Source: Larix sibirica
Taxonomy: Eukaryota; Streptophyta; Pinopsida; Pinales; Pinaceae
NCBI GenBank assembly: GCA_004151065.3
Contig: NWUY0300010818.1
Span: forward strand, 1-20,774
DNA length: 20,774 bases
Direction: 5' to 3'
Below, piece after piece: positions 9,120-17,884 of this stretch; position 1 is the stretch's first letter, and each line of letters starts with the position of its first letter. The notes below the pieces were generated by a model, which saw only the letters and a list, made by a program, of their open reading frames with translations, was not told where the DNA came from and ran no database searches. Position numbers and translations under genes: made by a program.

Positions 9120-10670
9120 CCCATAATTGCAACTTCCTGAAGCCCAATCATAGCCCAAAGTTTCACAAACTTAGCTTCTAGTAACGGGTTCGTAAATATA
9201 TCAACAACCTAATCATCCGTCCTACAATAAACAAGTGAGACAACATTTTCCTGTACCAACTATCTCAAATGATGAACATGTAGTTCAACATGCTTCATCT
9301 TGCTATGAGCAACAAGATTATCATCAACATGAATAGTACTTTGATTATCACAATAAACAATAGTTCGGGCCTAAATTAGAAATCCAAGATCCTCAAGAAT
9401 CTGACGAATCCAAACTTCCTCCATACTTGCATCGACAACACCACGATATTCGAATTCTATATTTGAGAGAGAGAGTACCTTCTATTTTTTACATGACCAA
9501 ACCAAGGGTCCAAAATTCAGTCAAAACACATAGCCAGAAGTGGACTTGTGGTCATCAATGTCACCGCCCCAGTCAGAATCAATGAAATCGACAAGTGGTT
9601 CTATATTTGTGACAATACGTAATACCATACTTATAGGGACCCTTAATATTGCGAACAAATATCTTTGCATATTTTTAGTGGATTTCTTGAGGATCCTGCA
9701 TGAACCGGGAGACCATGCTAACAAAAAATGAGAGATCCAGTCAATTGTGAGTTAAGTAAATCAAGCTACTGACCAACTATCTGTAGAGAGTGGTGTCGAC
9801 TCGTGGTGAGTCACAACTTTTGACAAATTTACTCCTAACTGATCAGGTGTAGAACACGACTTACAGCCGTCCATCTTGAATCATTTCAAAAGATCCAAAG
9901 CATATTTACGTTGAGAAAGAAAGATAGAATCATCCAATTTCAAAACTTGAATGCCAAAAAAAAAATGCAAAAGACCAAGGTCAGTCATTTCAAAGGTATC
10001 TATAAATTGTTTCTTCAAACAAAAAATCAGATTGACATTATTTAAATTTATGACTAAATCATCAACATAAAATGCCACAATTAAGGTATCACCATTAACA
10101 TGTAATACATAAATACTGTGATCATATTCATAATGTTTGAAGACATGATTAACAAAGAAGCAATCAATCTTCTCATACCAAGAATGAGGNTGCCTATTTC
10201 AAGCCATACAATGACTTCTTCAGTCGACAAACAAGACCAAAATCTGTCACAAAGCTAGGAGGTTGCTCCATATAAATTTCTTTAGTCAAATCTCCATGAA
10301 GAAAGGTACTCTTGATGTCCATTTGATGAAGCTCCCATCCAAAATGAGCAGCAAGGGAAAGGATCAGCCGAATAGAGTTTATCTTTGCAACATGAGCAAA
10401 GTTTTCGGTGCAGTCAATGCCTTCTTGCTAAGAGAATCCCTTAGCGACCAAACGAGCCTTGTGGCATTCAACAACATTGTCAGAGGTAAACTTAGTCTTA
10501 TAGACGCACCAACACTTCATGACATTCCTTCCTTGTGGTCGAGGGACAAGTTCCCATGCCTGATTCTTCCTCAAAGAATCAATTTCACCAGTCATAGAAG
10601 TTTCCCACTCTTGTATAACCTGAGCATCAACATACATATCAGGATCACAAGTGTCAAGAACATCCGCCAT
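9120..10670 (-). pseudogene. Copia reverse transcriptase and RNase H remnant
   Basis: This is the RVT_2-type RT and RNase H that copy the element RNA into DNA. The RT starts at 10670-10428 with a long open stretch (EWETSMTGEIDSLRKNQAWE, then VYKTKFTSDNVVECHKARLV). Downstream are FGLVCRLKKSLYGLK near 10220, a stop, then an undetermined base at 10190 that breaks the frame, and SWYEKIDCFFVNH. The catalytic YVDD is intact at 10069-10058 (FYVDDLVI). RNase H shows DSDWGGDIDDHKSTSGYVF in 9724-9521 and, in other frames, SKHVELHVHHLR and QENVVSLVYC near 9300-9230, ending with KLWAMIGLQEVAIMG near 9120. Several frameshifts and stops separate these parts. Confidence 0.92.
10190..10190. other. Undetermined base (N) inside copia RT
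   Basis: The N lies between the codons for Ala and Pro of the copia RT motif around LKxA-P-x-SWY. If it is dropped, the reading frame on the minus strand runs on from GCA to CCT CAT TCT TGG. It is therefore probably a spurious or ambiguous extra base. Confidence 0.7.
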
Positions 10671-10766
10671 TGAGGAAACACGGCCACATTATTTTTTAAT
10701 ATGAGTCTATCGATCAATACTAACATCTCCATCATTCGATCCAACAGCTTCAGTTGTCTTAACAAC

Positions 10767-11584
10767 TTACCGAGGTAAGCAAGTCAACAATGATTCAAGT
10801 TGGCTATCCTCGGTCATGTGGGTCAGTGAAGTCGGACTGTCAAATTCAATAGTCACAGTAGATTGACTACTAGTTGAATCAGTAGCATAATTCATTGATC
10901 TGGTTGGTACTCCATATATGGGTACAGTTGATCCAGACTCATCAAGAATATTGAACGGATTACTGTTCAATAGGCTAGAGAAGGGATTCAATATCTTTTT
11001 CCTTAAAATATTCTCATCAAAGATCACACTTTTGCTTAACATCATCTGTTGTTTGACAAGATCAAACAACCTATAGGATTTCGACTCATCAGAGTATCCC
11101 ATCATGATGCAAGCATGACTCTTTGCATCCAATTTCTTCCTGTAGTTACCACTGATATGCGCCCAAGAAACACATCCAAAGTTTATGAGGTGTCCAACAA
11201 AGGGTTTCTTGTCATTCCACTTCTCAACTGGAGTCATGTCACTGAAAATTATAGTCGGAACAAGGTTCAAGAGATAGTTTGAACAATAAACAAATTTTGC
11301 CCAAAATTTAGTCAGGAGATATTTGGTCTGCAGTAGGCACCAAACCATTTCTATCAAAGTCTAATTCTTCCTCTCTCAGACTCCATTCTACTAAGGGGTG
11401 TGAGGGATAGATCTCTGCCAATAAATGCCATTTTTCAAGAGATATTCTTCAAATTGTCGACTCACATATTCACCACCATTTCCTGATCTCAAACATTTGA
11501 TGGGATAGCCACATTAATTTGTTTTTCCACCAATGCCCTAAATTCCTTGAATATTTCAAAGACATAAATCTTATTCTTTAATAA
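10767..11584 (-). pseudogene. Copia integrase, second (downstream) copy, and integrase-RT linker
   Basis: This half repeats the integrase core and adds its C-terminal end. At 11584-11400 it reads LLKNKIYVFEIFKEFRALVE and, in another frame, LRSGNGGEYVSRQFEEYL, where the second catalytic Asp of the family (usually RSDNGGEY) is Gly. The frame at 11357-10767 is the longest of the element: MIEMVWCLLQTKYLLTKFWA, NYLLNLVPT, MTPVEKWNDKKPFVGHL, then KKLDAKSHACIMMGYSDESK and SYRLFD, the usual integrase C-terminus. It ends in a Ser/Thr-rich linker before RT. Confidence 0.88.
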
Positions 11585-12042
11585 NTCCAATTTATTTTTG
11601 CAGTTATCACTGATATGTGTCCAAGCAACACATATAAAGGTTCCAAGGTGTCCAACTGAGGGTTTCTTGCCATTCCATTTCTCGACTGGAGTCATGTTAG
11701 CGACTACTCTGGTGGAAACAAGGTTCAAGAGATAATTTGAGCAGTAAATAGCTTATGCCCAAAACTTTGTCAGAAGATATTTGGTTTGCAGTAGGCACCT
11801 GACCATTTCTACCAAAGTCTGATTCTTCCTTTCTGCGATGCCATTCTGCTGAGGATTGTGAGGGATAGATCTTTGGCAAGAAATACTATTTTGCAAGAGA
11901 TATTCTTCAAACTGTCGACTCACATATTCATCACCATTGTATGATCTCAGACATTTAATGGATCAATCACACTATTTTCCAACCAGTGCTCTAAATTCCT
12001 TCAATATTTCAAAGACTTGACTCTTATTCTTCAAGAAATATA
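11128..12042. repeat. ~457-bp imperfect tandem duplication in copia integrase
   Basis: Bases 11128-11584 and 11586 to about 12042 are direct repeats, both starting with TCCAATTT-like sequence and ending near TTATTCTT(T/C)AA. They share, for example, AAGAGATATTCTTCAAA, GGAACAAGGTTCAAGAGATA-like and GAGGGATAGATCT segments but differ at many sites, roughly 15-20% by eye. The two copies meet at the N at 11585. Confidence 0.9.
11585..11585. other. Undetermined base (N) at the junction of the integrase duplication
   Basis: On the minus strand the frame NCKNKL, from the C-terminal part of one integrase copy, meets LLKNKIYVFEIF, from the middle of the next, exactly at this base. The match between an uncertain base and a repeat junction suggests either an assembly join or a poorly resolved duplication. 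Confidence 0.85.
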
Positions 12043-12300
12043 CCCATGTAAATCTAGAGAAATCATAAATGAAGGTCAGAATATACTTTGCACTTGCTAA
12101 TGAGGGTTTGTTCATGCAACATAGATCACCATGAATGATCTCCAGTTGGTTTCGTGCACACCATGCTTTCTAGGAATCAAAGGTTTCCTAATGATGCTTC
12201 CCAAGCATACATCCTTTACAATATCCATCAGGTGGGATGGTATTTGGAAGAACAATAACCATGTTGTGAGTTGCCATCATCTTCAAACTTCAAAAGTTTA
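11586..12300 (-). pseudogene. Copia integrase, first (upstream) copy
   Basis: The zinc-binding region survives as RHLNF and CKGCMLGKHH near 12290-12190. The core begins with EIIHGDLCC, which holds the first catalytic Asp, then ILTFIYDFSRFTWVYFLKNK and VFEIFKEFRALV. The second Asp motif reads LRSYNGDEYVSRQFEEYL, so Asp has become Tyr. IPHNPQQNGIAERKNQTLVE keeps the catalytic Glu. After LLNLVSTRVVANMTPVEKWN and KKPSVGHL, the copy breaks off at NCKNKL before the true C-terminus, which is present only in the downstream copy. Several stops are present. Confidence 0.88.
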
Positions 12301-12325
12301 GATGTCTAAGTCATTCATTCCAGAT

Positions 12326-12765
12326 TCAACTTCCGTTGTCGGTTTGGGCAATGAGTGTAGTCAGTCCAGACGCCACACTTGTTGTAGTTGATACATTTAT
12401 TTGGGAGGAGTCACGGAACATATAAATTATATTTTTTAGGTCCAAACACCTTGAAGCAAGAACTGCTCCCCCAAGCCTTAGATCCTTTACGATAAAGTGA
12501 TCCAACCAGAACTCAATAGTTTTCTTAGTATTTGATAGTTGAGAAACCAACAACAAGTTTGCACTCAAACTAGGTACATGATAGACATTTGATATTCGAC
12601 CATGTTGACATTCAACATATCCACTTCTAGTGACCATGAGAGTGTAATCATCAAAAACATAAATATGCTCTCCAAGGGCTCCAATTAAGGAAGAAAACAA
12701 AGAAGCATCCTTTGCCATATGATGGGTACATCCAGAGTCAACTATCCATTATGTCTGGGAAGTGC
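12326..12765 (-). pseudogene. Copia aspartic protease remnant
   Basis: The protease cuts the Gag-Pol polyprotein. The active-site motif is intact as WIVDSGCTHHMAKDASLF around 12748-12695, but a TAA stop (12749-12751) stands directly before the Trp. The open stretch at 12718-12326 continues with YTLMVTRSGYVECQHGRISN, VYHVPSLSANLLLVSQLS and CLDLKNIIYMF, the usual copia sequence leading into integrase. Confidence 0.9.
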
Positions 12766-12829
12766 TAATAAAGAAGGTATAGTTTTTGGGAGTTTGATTG
12801 GTCAACTGTCTAGTCAATGCACTATTCTC

Positions 12830-13620
12830 AAAGTTATGGTTCTTCTCAACATGTCCTAATTTTCCACAATGTCGGCAGGGCTTCTTCTTTCGATCCTTCT
12901 TCTTTGACAATGAATCTTTTGTAGATTGGTCGATACATTTTGGTTAGTGACCTTGCCGACCACATTATTTAAAGTTTGGATTACCTTGCTTTTCAACAAG
13001 TGAGTGTGGTGTTTGCTACTAAGATTCCCTTATTCAAGCAACTTTTGTTGGTCTTTAATCAACAAATCACATAAACTATCAAAGGAAAAATAATTACCAT
13101 ATTGTTTGCGTGACATCCAATTAGTGCAAAATGAGGACCATAAAACATCATATGGTGTCTTCAAATTCATCAGAACCAGATCAATGAGTTTTCCATCCTT
13201 CTTTAGAAAATCATTTCCACACTCGCCCAATTTCAGCTGTAGCTCCTTGATGTGAGCTAAATATTCCTTGATCCGATCAAATGAAAGAGGGTCCAAATAG
13301 ATCAACTCTTTATCTATATGTATAACTTCACATTCATTTATCTAGTTGAACAAGGTATTTAGATTTTTCTAGATGGCACGAGGACAGTCGATACCGCTTG
13401 TATGCAAGTGAATCTCCCTCAAAATGTAAATTAGGATAACACCCACAGCTTCATCCTTTTTAACGCCAATGGTAAAATTGGCATCGACGCTCGTTAGATC
13501 AACAATAACAGTCTTTGTGAACTGCCACAATGCTTTGCTCTTCAATAAGGTTTCCATGTCTGTCGCACATATTGCATAATTATGTCCATTGAGAACAACA
13601 GGTTGTATCCTTAAAATCAT
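12830..13620 (-). pseudogene. Copia Gag remnant with zinc knuckle
   Basis: This is the capsid-type protein of the UBN2/Retrotran_gag_2 kind. Met at 13620 starts MILRIQPVVLNGHNYAICAT, then DMETLLKSKALWQFTKT, KKDEAVGVILIYILREIHLH and SGIDCPRAI. A TAG replaces the next codon (Trp is usual), a second stop lies a few codons on, and the same frame resumes to 13030 with YLDPLSFDRIKEYLAHIKEL and FDSLCDLLIKDQQKLLE. In another phase, near 12877-12838, is the zinc knuckle CRHCGKLGHVEKNH; the last ligand should be Cys and is now His. A frameshift lies between the knuckle and the protease frame or just upstream. Confidence 0.9.
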
Positions 13621-13751
13621 CCTTCTGATCTAACAGATCTGATCAAAATTCAAGTAGAGGTATTAGTCATCAAATCTTCAGCTCATAGTTTATCAACCCT
13701 AGATCCAACTCAACATGATCTGTAGACAACGGGTCTAGGTCAAAACCAACA

Positions 13752-13763
13752 TCTATGATACCA
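13752..13763 (-). other. Primer-binding site of the copia element (initiator-Met tRNA type)
   Basis: The minus strand reads TGGTATCATAGA immediately after the 5' LTR end CCAACA. It agrees at 10 of 12 positions with TGGTATCAGAGC, the usual complement of the plant initiator-Met tRNA 3' end. Confidence 0.88.
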
Positions 13764-14231
13764 TGTTGGAGAACCTCTTAAACTTGAAGTATATAACATA
13801 AAAGAAAATCTCAGAAGGGAACAATACTCCAATAGGAATGGTGATGTCTAACTTACACCGTTGTAGCACTTAAGAATATAGCATTATGATCATAACATCA
13901 CAATGCATATTGAGCATTTTTCAACATACTAGCACAACCCATAGGATCGTCCTTTTATAGTTTACAGATCTAACGAACTCCCTAAAAGGATGATATGGTC
14001 CACAAATGGAGGTCATTGGTTCTAACAGTTTCCACAAAATACGCAAAGTCCCAAAGTGTAGTCAGTAGTTGTAGTTGCACTGACCACAATCATTCAATTG
14101 TTTAGTAGTTCTTCCGACTTGGCTAGTTGAGTCTCCAGTCGACTGCTTCACTAGTATCCTATCGTCAAACGACTGATTCTCTCTAGAATATCCCGAGGTG
14201 TGATGAACCATCAAGACCTTAGGTTCCAACA
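13764..14231 (-). repeat. 5' LTR of the copia element
   Basis: 468 bp, starting TGTTGGAGAACC on the plus strand and ending GGTTCCAACA. It aligns along its whole length with 8567-9056. Both termini keep TG and CA. The last 11-13 bases at the two ends form an imperfect inverted repeat (TGTTGGAACCT against TGTTGGAGAACCT). Confidence 0.95.
13951..13959 (-). promoter_or_regulatory. Putative LTR TATA box (copia 5' LTR)
   Basis: The minus strand reads TATAAAAGG, the counterpart of 8753-8761. It lies about 270 bases inside the 5' LTR, where a U3 promoter is expected. Confidence 0.65.
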
Positions 14232-14236
14232 AAAAC
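14232..14236. repeat. Target-site duplication AAAAC, right copy
   Basis: Identical to 8562-8566. Read on the minus strand, it supplies the GTTTT of the gypsy RT codons for Ser-Phe-Leu, which occur once in the uninterrupted frame. Confidence 0.95.
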
Positions 14237-15000
14237 TACATACCTGTTTCTGAGTTTTAGGGGCTAGAAGATTTAAAATTACCTTGATATTTTTTGGATA
14301 CATATTAATACCTACAACATAAATGTGGTTCTCAAGGTCAATACCCTCAATGAGTAGCATGCGGAATCATTACTGAGGGAACCATTGGTCTCTCTGCATC
14401 GTTTTAGTGCCTTCTCAAGGTTATCCAAGGGCTCCTGAAATGTCTAGCCATAAGTTGTGAATTAATCCATATATATTTCAATGCACTCATGGATCAAATC
14501 CAAGAAGATCCCAAGCATAGCCCTATGAAAAGTGGCAGGTGAATTACAAAGTACGAAAGGGAGTACCCTATAGGAAAGTGTTCCCCAGGGGCATGTGAAG
14601 GTAGTCTTATCTTGGTCCTTTGGAGCGATTTGGATATGATTATAGCCACTAAATCCATTGAGAAAGGAGAAGGATTGTTTTCCTGCTAATGTGTCAAGGA
14701 CCTCATCAATGAAGGGAAAAGGGAAATGGTATTTTTGAGTGGCTTTATTTAATTCTCTGTAAACAACACATATATGCTACTTTCCATTTTCTTGTGTACA
14801 ATTACCAAAGGAAAAATCTACCAGCTATCAGATATTGGATATATGAAGTTCACATTCATAATTTTTTTCAATCTTTCTTGACTTTATCCCTCAAAATTGG
14901 TTTCATGCGGAACTAGGGCTACTGAACAGGTTGAGCATTGTTTTGGATGTAAATTTAGTGGATGCGTAGATTAGGGTGGATTCCCTTCATATCCATCTAC
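14237..15000 (-). pseudogene. Gypsy reverse transcriptase remnant (upstream of copia insertion)
   Basis: The polymerase domain of the gypsy element. Readable pieces are YPISDSW and PLVIVHKKM near 14840-14785, then in another frame YRELNKATQKYHFPFPFIDE, VLDTLAGKQSFSFLNGFSGY, IQIAPKDQDKTTFTCPWGTL and RVLPFVLCNSPATFHRAML. The first catalytic Asp region reads LNGFSGY, where LDG is usual, so Asp is Asn. The YMDD box is broken: Tyr-Met-Asp is followed by a TAA stop at 14462-14464 in place of the second Asp. The final stretch INMYPKNIKVILNLLAPKTQ runs up to the copia insertion and continues in frame at 8566. Confidence 0.92.
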
Positions 15001-15589
15001 TCCCATGCAAATGAATCCATATGTTCTTGTAATAAACGGATCAATTTTTCTTTTCGTGAAGGGGACAACTTTGGATTAATATTTAGACTCTTCCTTGGTT
15101 CGATTTATACAGAAATACTAGTAAGTTTAATATCAAACAAAGGTAGGGAATCTATGGATAACTTTGTCACACCATCCTCTTGAATAAAATATTCCATTAT
15201 GGAATCCAAAATTTGAAAGTTTGATAGAGAGGAGGATGATAGATTGCTCAGAAAACTACTAATTACATCATCTTGAGATTCATTTTTAAAACAAAGTTAT
15301 TTCTCAATGGTAAGTAATGTCTGGACAATTTTGATATTAGACTCTTCCTTTTCCACCCACATGGGGCCGGTTTTGTTATCTATTATAGACTTGGAATGAG
15401 TGTACAAAGTAAGATCCTTAGTGGATCTACCATGAGATATTGTCATGCTACCATATATGCAGCCAATATATGCATTGGATGTGCTAACCATGGCCTTCCA
15501 AGTATTAGGGGATGTCCCCCTAAACGATATTTTGGTTGTAAGAGCATTAAGTCTATTGGTTAATCCCATGAATCTACAGATACGAATAT
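15001..15589 (-). pseudogene. Gypsy protease-RT connecting region
   Basis: The open stretch 15569-15297 follows the protease and includes RGTSPNTWKAMVSTSNAYIG and GSMTISHGRSTKDLTLY. In related plant gypsy polyproteins this segment follows a GHPLILGRPWLA motif at the end of the protease; here that motif is shifted in frame near 15500. Then come acidic stretches leading into RT. I assign no separate function to it. Confidence 0.7.
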
Positions 15590-15830
15590 GTCCTCCAAAA
15601 TTCCTTATGGTATAATAGTGGATTGATCTTCTAATTCCAAGACCGTGGAGGTTTCTATGGAGTGGAGTCCTAGTTGCTCCATGGTTTCCTTGGTTAATAT
15701 TATGTTTATGGTGGCTCCTAAATCAATCAAGGTGTTTGTGATGCGAACATTGTTGATGTAAACATCCACGATGGAATACCATGATCCTTATACTTGGGAG
15801 TTAGTACTCTTCCACGCATTAAGTCCGCCA
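15590..15830 (-). pseudogene. Gypsy aspartic protease remnant
   Basis: Frame near 15785-15600: DVYINNVRITNTLIDLGATI, then METIMEQL-type sequence (here KETMEQLGLHSIETS), VLELEDQSTIIP, and after a stop GILEDIFVSVDSWD. The active-site triad is D-L-G where retroviral-type proteases have D-T/S-G. The rest of the motif is well kept, so this may be the family form rather than decay. It lies between the P/Q-rich linker and RT. Confidence 0.8.
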
Positions 15831-16606
15831 ATTGACCAATCACATGTATAGTGGGAGGATCCTTTGACTTCGTTCCATGTTTTCTAATGCACAAATCTCT
15901 AAGAAATTTTGTGTATATTGGTATGTCCTTAATGGCCTAAAACAATGGAATATTGGAACACACATTCTGCAACTCTCCTATCAAATCAAACATAGACTAG
16001 GTAAGGGGTTATGTTAGTCCTAACCTCTCAGGGTAAGGAGGAAGATGCAAAACCCATTTAGTTAGTGGCTGGTCTAAATTCCTAGGGGAGATAGGTTGTG
16101 GTGTCTAAGAGGGGTGTTTCTCATTTTTCTTTTCAGAATGACTTGTTTCTAGTTGGATAATATCCTCTTCTTCATGTTCTATGAATTAGTACTCTCCTTG
16201 ATCTAAGATGGATGTCATAACATTCTATGAGGGGGATGGAATATGTGGGGTAGCCAGGAAATCCAACAAACTAAGTATGTTGAATCTCTTTATTATTGGG
16301 ATTAGGGTTCGGTTTTGCAAGCATTTGTGGTCTTGGAGGAGGATTACTTATGGAGCTATTTGCAAGTAGCTGCAATTGTTGCCGCTAAGGTAGTTGTGGT
16401 TGTGGCACCAACAATTGTTGATTTCCAAGAGATGGTCCTTGTGACCATTGTTCCCAAGGTGTAGGAAGATACCATTGAGGGGGGAATTGTAGCTATTGGG
16501 GAGGATATTGAAACTGTGGATTGACCCAATATGCATTAAAAAACTATGTGGGATCTTGATTCATACATGTTGGCCTAGGTTTCCAAGGCCTCTTGGTAGC
16601 TATGAA
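15831..16606 (-). pseudogene. Pro/Gln-rich linker of the gypsy polyprotein
   Basis: In the frame starting near 16535 the minus strand encodes YWVNPQFQYPPQ, LQFPPQWYLPTPWEQWSQGP, QQLLVPQPQLP and ISNPPPRPQML, with scattered stops. Low-complexity Pro/Gln/Trp-rich sequence of this kind often separates the zinc knuckle from the protease. No catalytic motif is visible. The part at 15831-16240 is acidic and poorly readable. Confidence 0.65.
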
Positions 16607-17884
16607 TCAAGCTTTCTCTTTTTCTACCTTTGTTACTTCATGTGATTCTTTCAATCCAGGAAAAGATGGATAGTTGTTGGTAGGGTGATCCTGTTCATAA
16701 ATGCCACAAATATTAATACTATTAAGTGGGCACTCTTTTAAAGGGTGATTATGTCTACATTTGTGACAGAAGATAACCATAAATTTTTCCATTTATTCCT
16801 GCTTTTACTTTACCTACATGTCAATTTGAGAAGCCAAGGAACTTAAGATGTTAGTTTTAAATTATCAAGAAAACAACCCAATTCAACACACGTGACTCCT
16901 CTTGAGGATGATTTTGGGGCTCTAGGAAATTCTTTCCATAGGCTTTTTCCATCCTTAGATGTTCCCATGGAATATCTTCTGCAAAGATTACATATCTCAT
17001 CAAAGTCTACATTGGAAATATCAACTTTCCCCATCAGTTTTAGGATGCCCACATATCAACATGGTTTTTAGTGCTTTCTTACCTAAATTATTGTGTTTGG
17101 ATCTCCACAAATTATACTCGAACTGTTCAACATAATCCTACAAGATCTCCTCCTTATATGTTTGAGTCATTTTAAAAATATCTTCCCGCAAATCTTTTGT
17201 GCTGCAATATTCCTTGTACTTTTGGATAAAGGCACATTTCATATCTTACCATGTGTTGATGGACTATCCTACAAGTCCCATGAACCATCCTACAAGTCCC
17301 ATGAACCATCTTAGTGCCACACTTTTTAGTGTAGTAGCAAATAACTTTAGTTTTTGTGCATTTGAAAAATTACTAATCATAACTATAACACAAAATATCA
17401 AATTCAGAGAGGAAAATATTAATATCTTCACTTGTAAACCCATGAAAAGTGGGTAGGGATGAAAGAGGAATATTTTTCATCGGTGGTTCTCCCCTGATAT
17501 CCCCAATCGGGATGTGAAAGTGGTGTTGGAAGAAAATTGCTCTTCTACCATATTATTCTCCATATTTTCCAAGGAATTCCTTGTGATTCTTGATTCTTTA
17601 GAGGGGGAAGATTCTGATGGTTCAAAGACAATATTAGTTTGACCCTTAGGATCCGAGCCTCCTTGTTCACTAATTAGTTCATCTGCATGTCCTTTCCCCT
17701 CTGTAAAAGTATATAAATTAGCTTTAGATGAAGAGGATGCAACCTTCTCCAGAGTTCCTAATGGAGGGATCTCTTGTCTATTTTTGCTTCCACATCCTCC
17801 TCGACCTCTTCTAACTGCATGTCTGTTAATATGGGGGGTGGTTTTTACTACACCATGTGCTATTAAATTTCCTCTATAACTCAT
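16607..17884 (-). pseudogene. Gypsy Gag remnant with double zinc knuckle
   Basis: Gag forms the particle that packages element RNA. The likely start is Met at 17884 (MSYRGNLIAHGVVKTTPHIN), with a basic patch RRGRGGCGSKNRQ and an open frame to 17477. The capsid-like core follows in another frame: NAQKLKLFATTLKSVALRWF, WFMGLVG twice, a stop, then MKCAFIQKYKEYCSTKDLRE, VEQFEYNLWRSKHNNLGKKA and LICGHPKT, down to about 17050. The stretch 17052-16843 contains RRYSMGTSKDGKS and is the region before the knuckles. At 16792-16607 lie two knuckles: CHKCRHNHPLKEC (CX2CX3HX4C) and a second, CGIYEQDHPTNNY, with the same spacing but two Cys changed to Tyr, followed by PSFPGLKE. Confidence 0.9.
17267..17308. 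repeat. 21-bp perfect in-frame tandem duplication in gypsy Gag
   Basis: Bases 17267-17287 and 17288-17308 are identical. On the minus strand the unit encodes seven residues, WFMGLVG, in the conserved Gag core, so the frame is kept; a TAG follows the second copy. Confidence 0.95.

Larger units (their letters stand above)
8567..14231 (-). mobile_element. Ty1/copia LTR retrotransposon nested in the gypsy RT
   Basis: Complete in outline, 5665 bp: two LTRs of 490 and 468 bp, a PBS next to the 5' LTR, a PPT next to the 3' LTR, a 5-bp TSD, and Gag, protease, integrase, RT and RNase H in the copia order on the minus strand. The LTRs differ at roughly 13% of sites by eye, so it is old but younger than its gypsy host. 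It holds both undetermined bases of the window and an internal duplication in integrase. Confidence 0.96.

Noticed and set aside
10263-10673. Plus-strand frame of 136 codons, among the longest in the window
   Set aside because: It overlaps the copia RT start on the minus strand, where conserved RT sequence is clear; it is a shadow frame.
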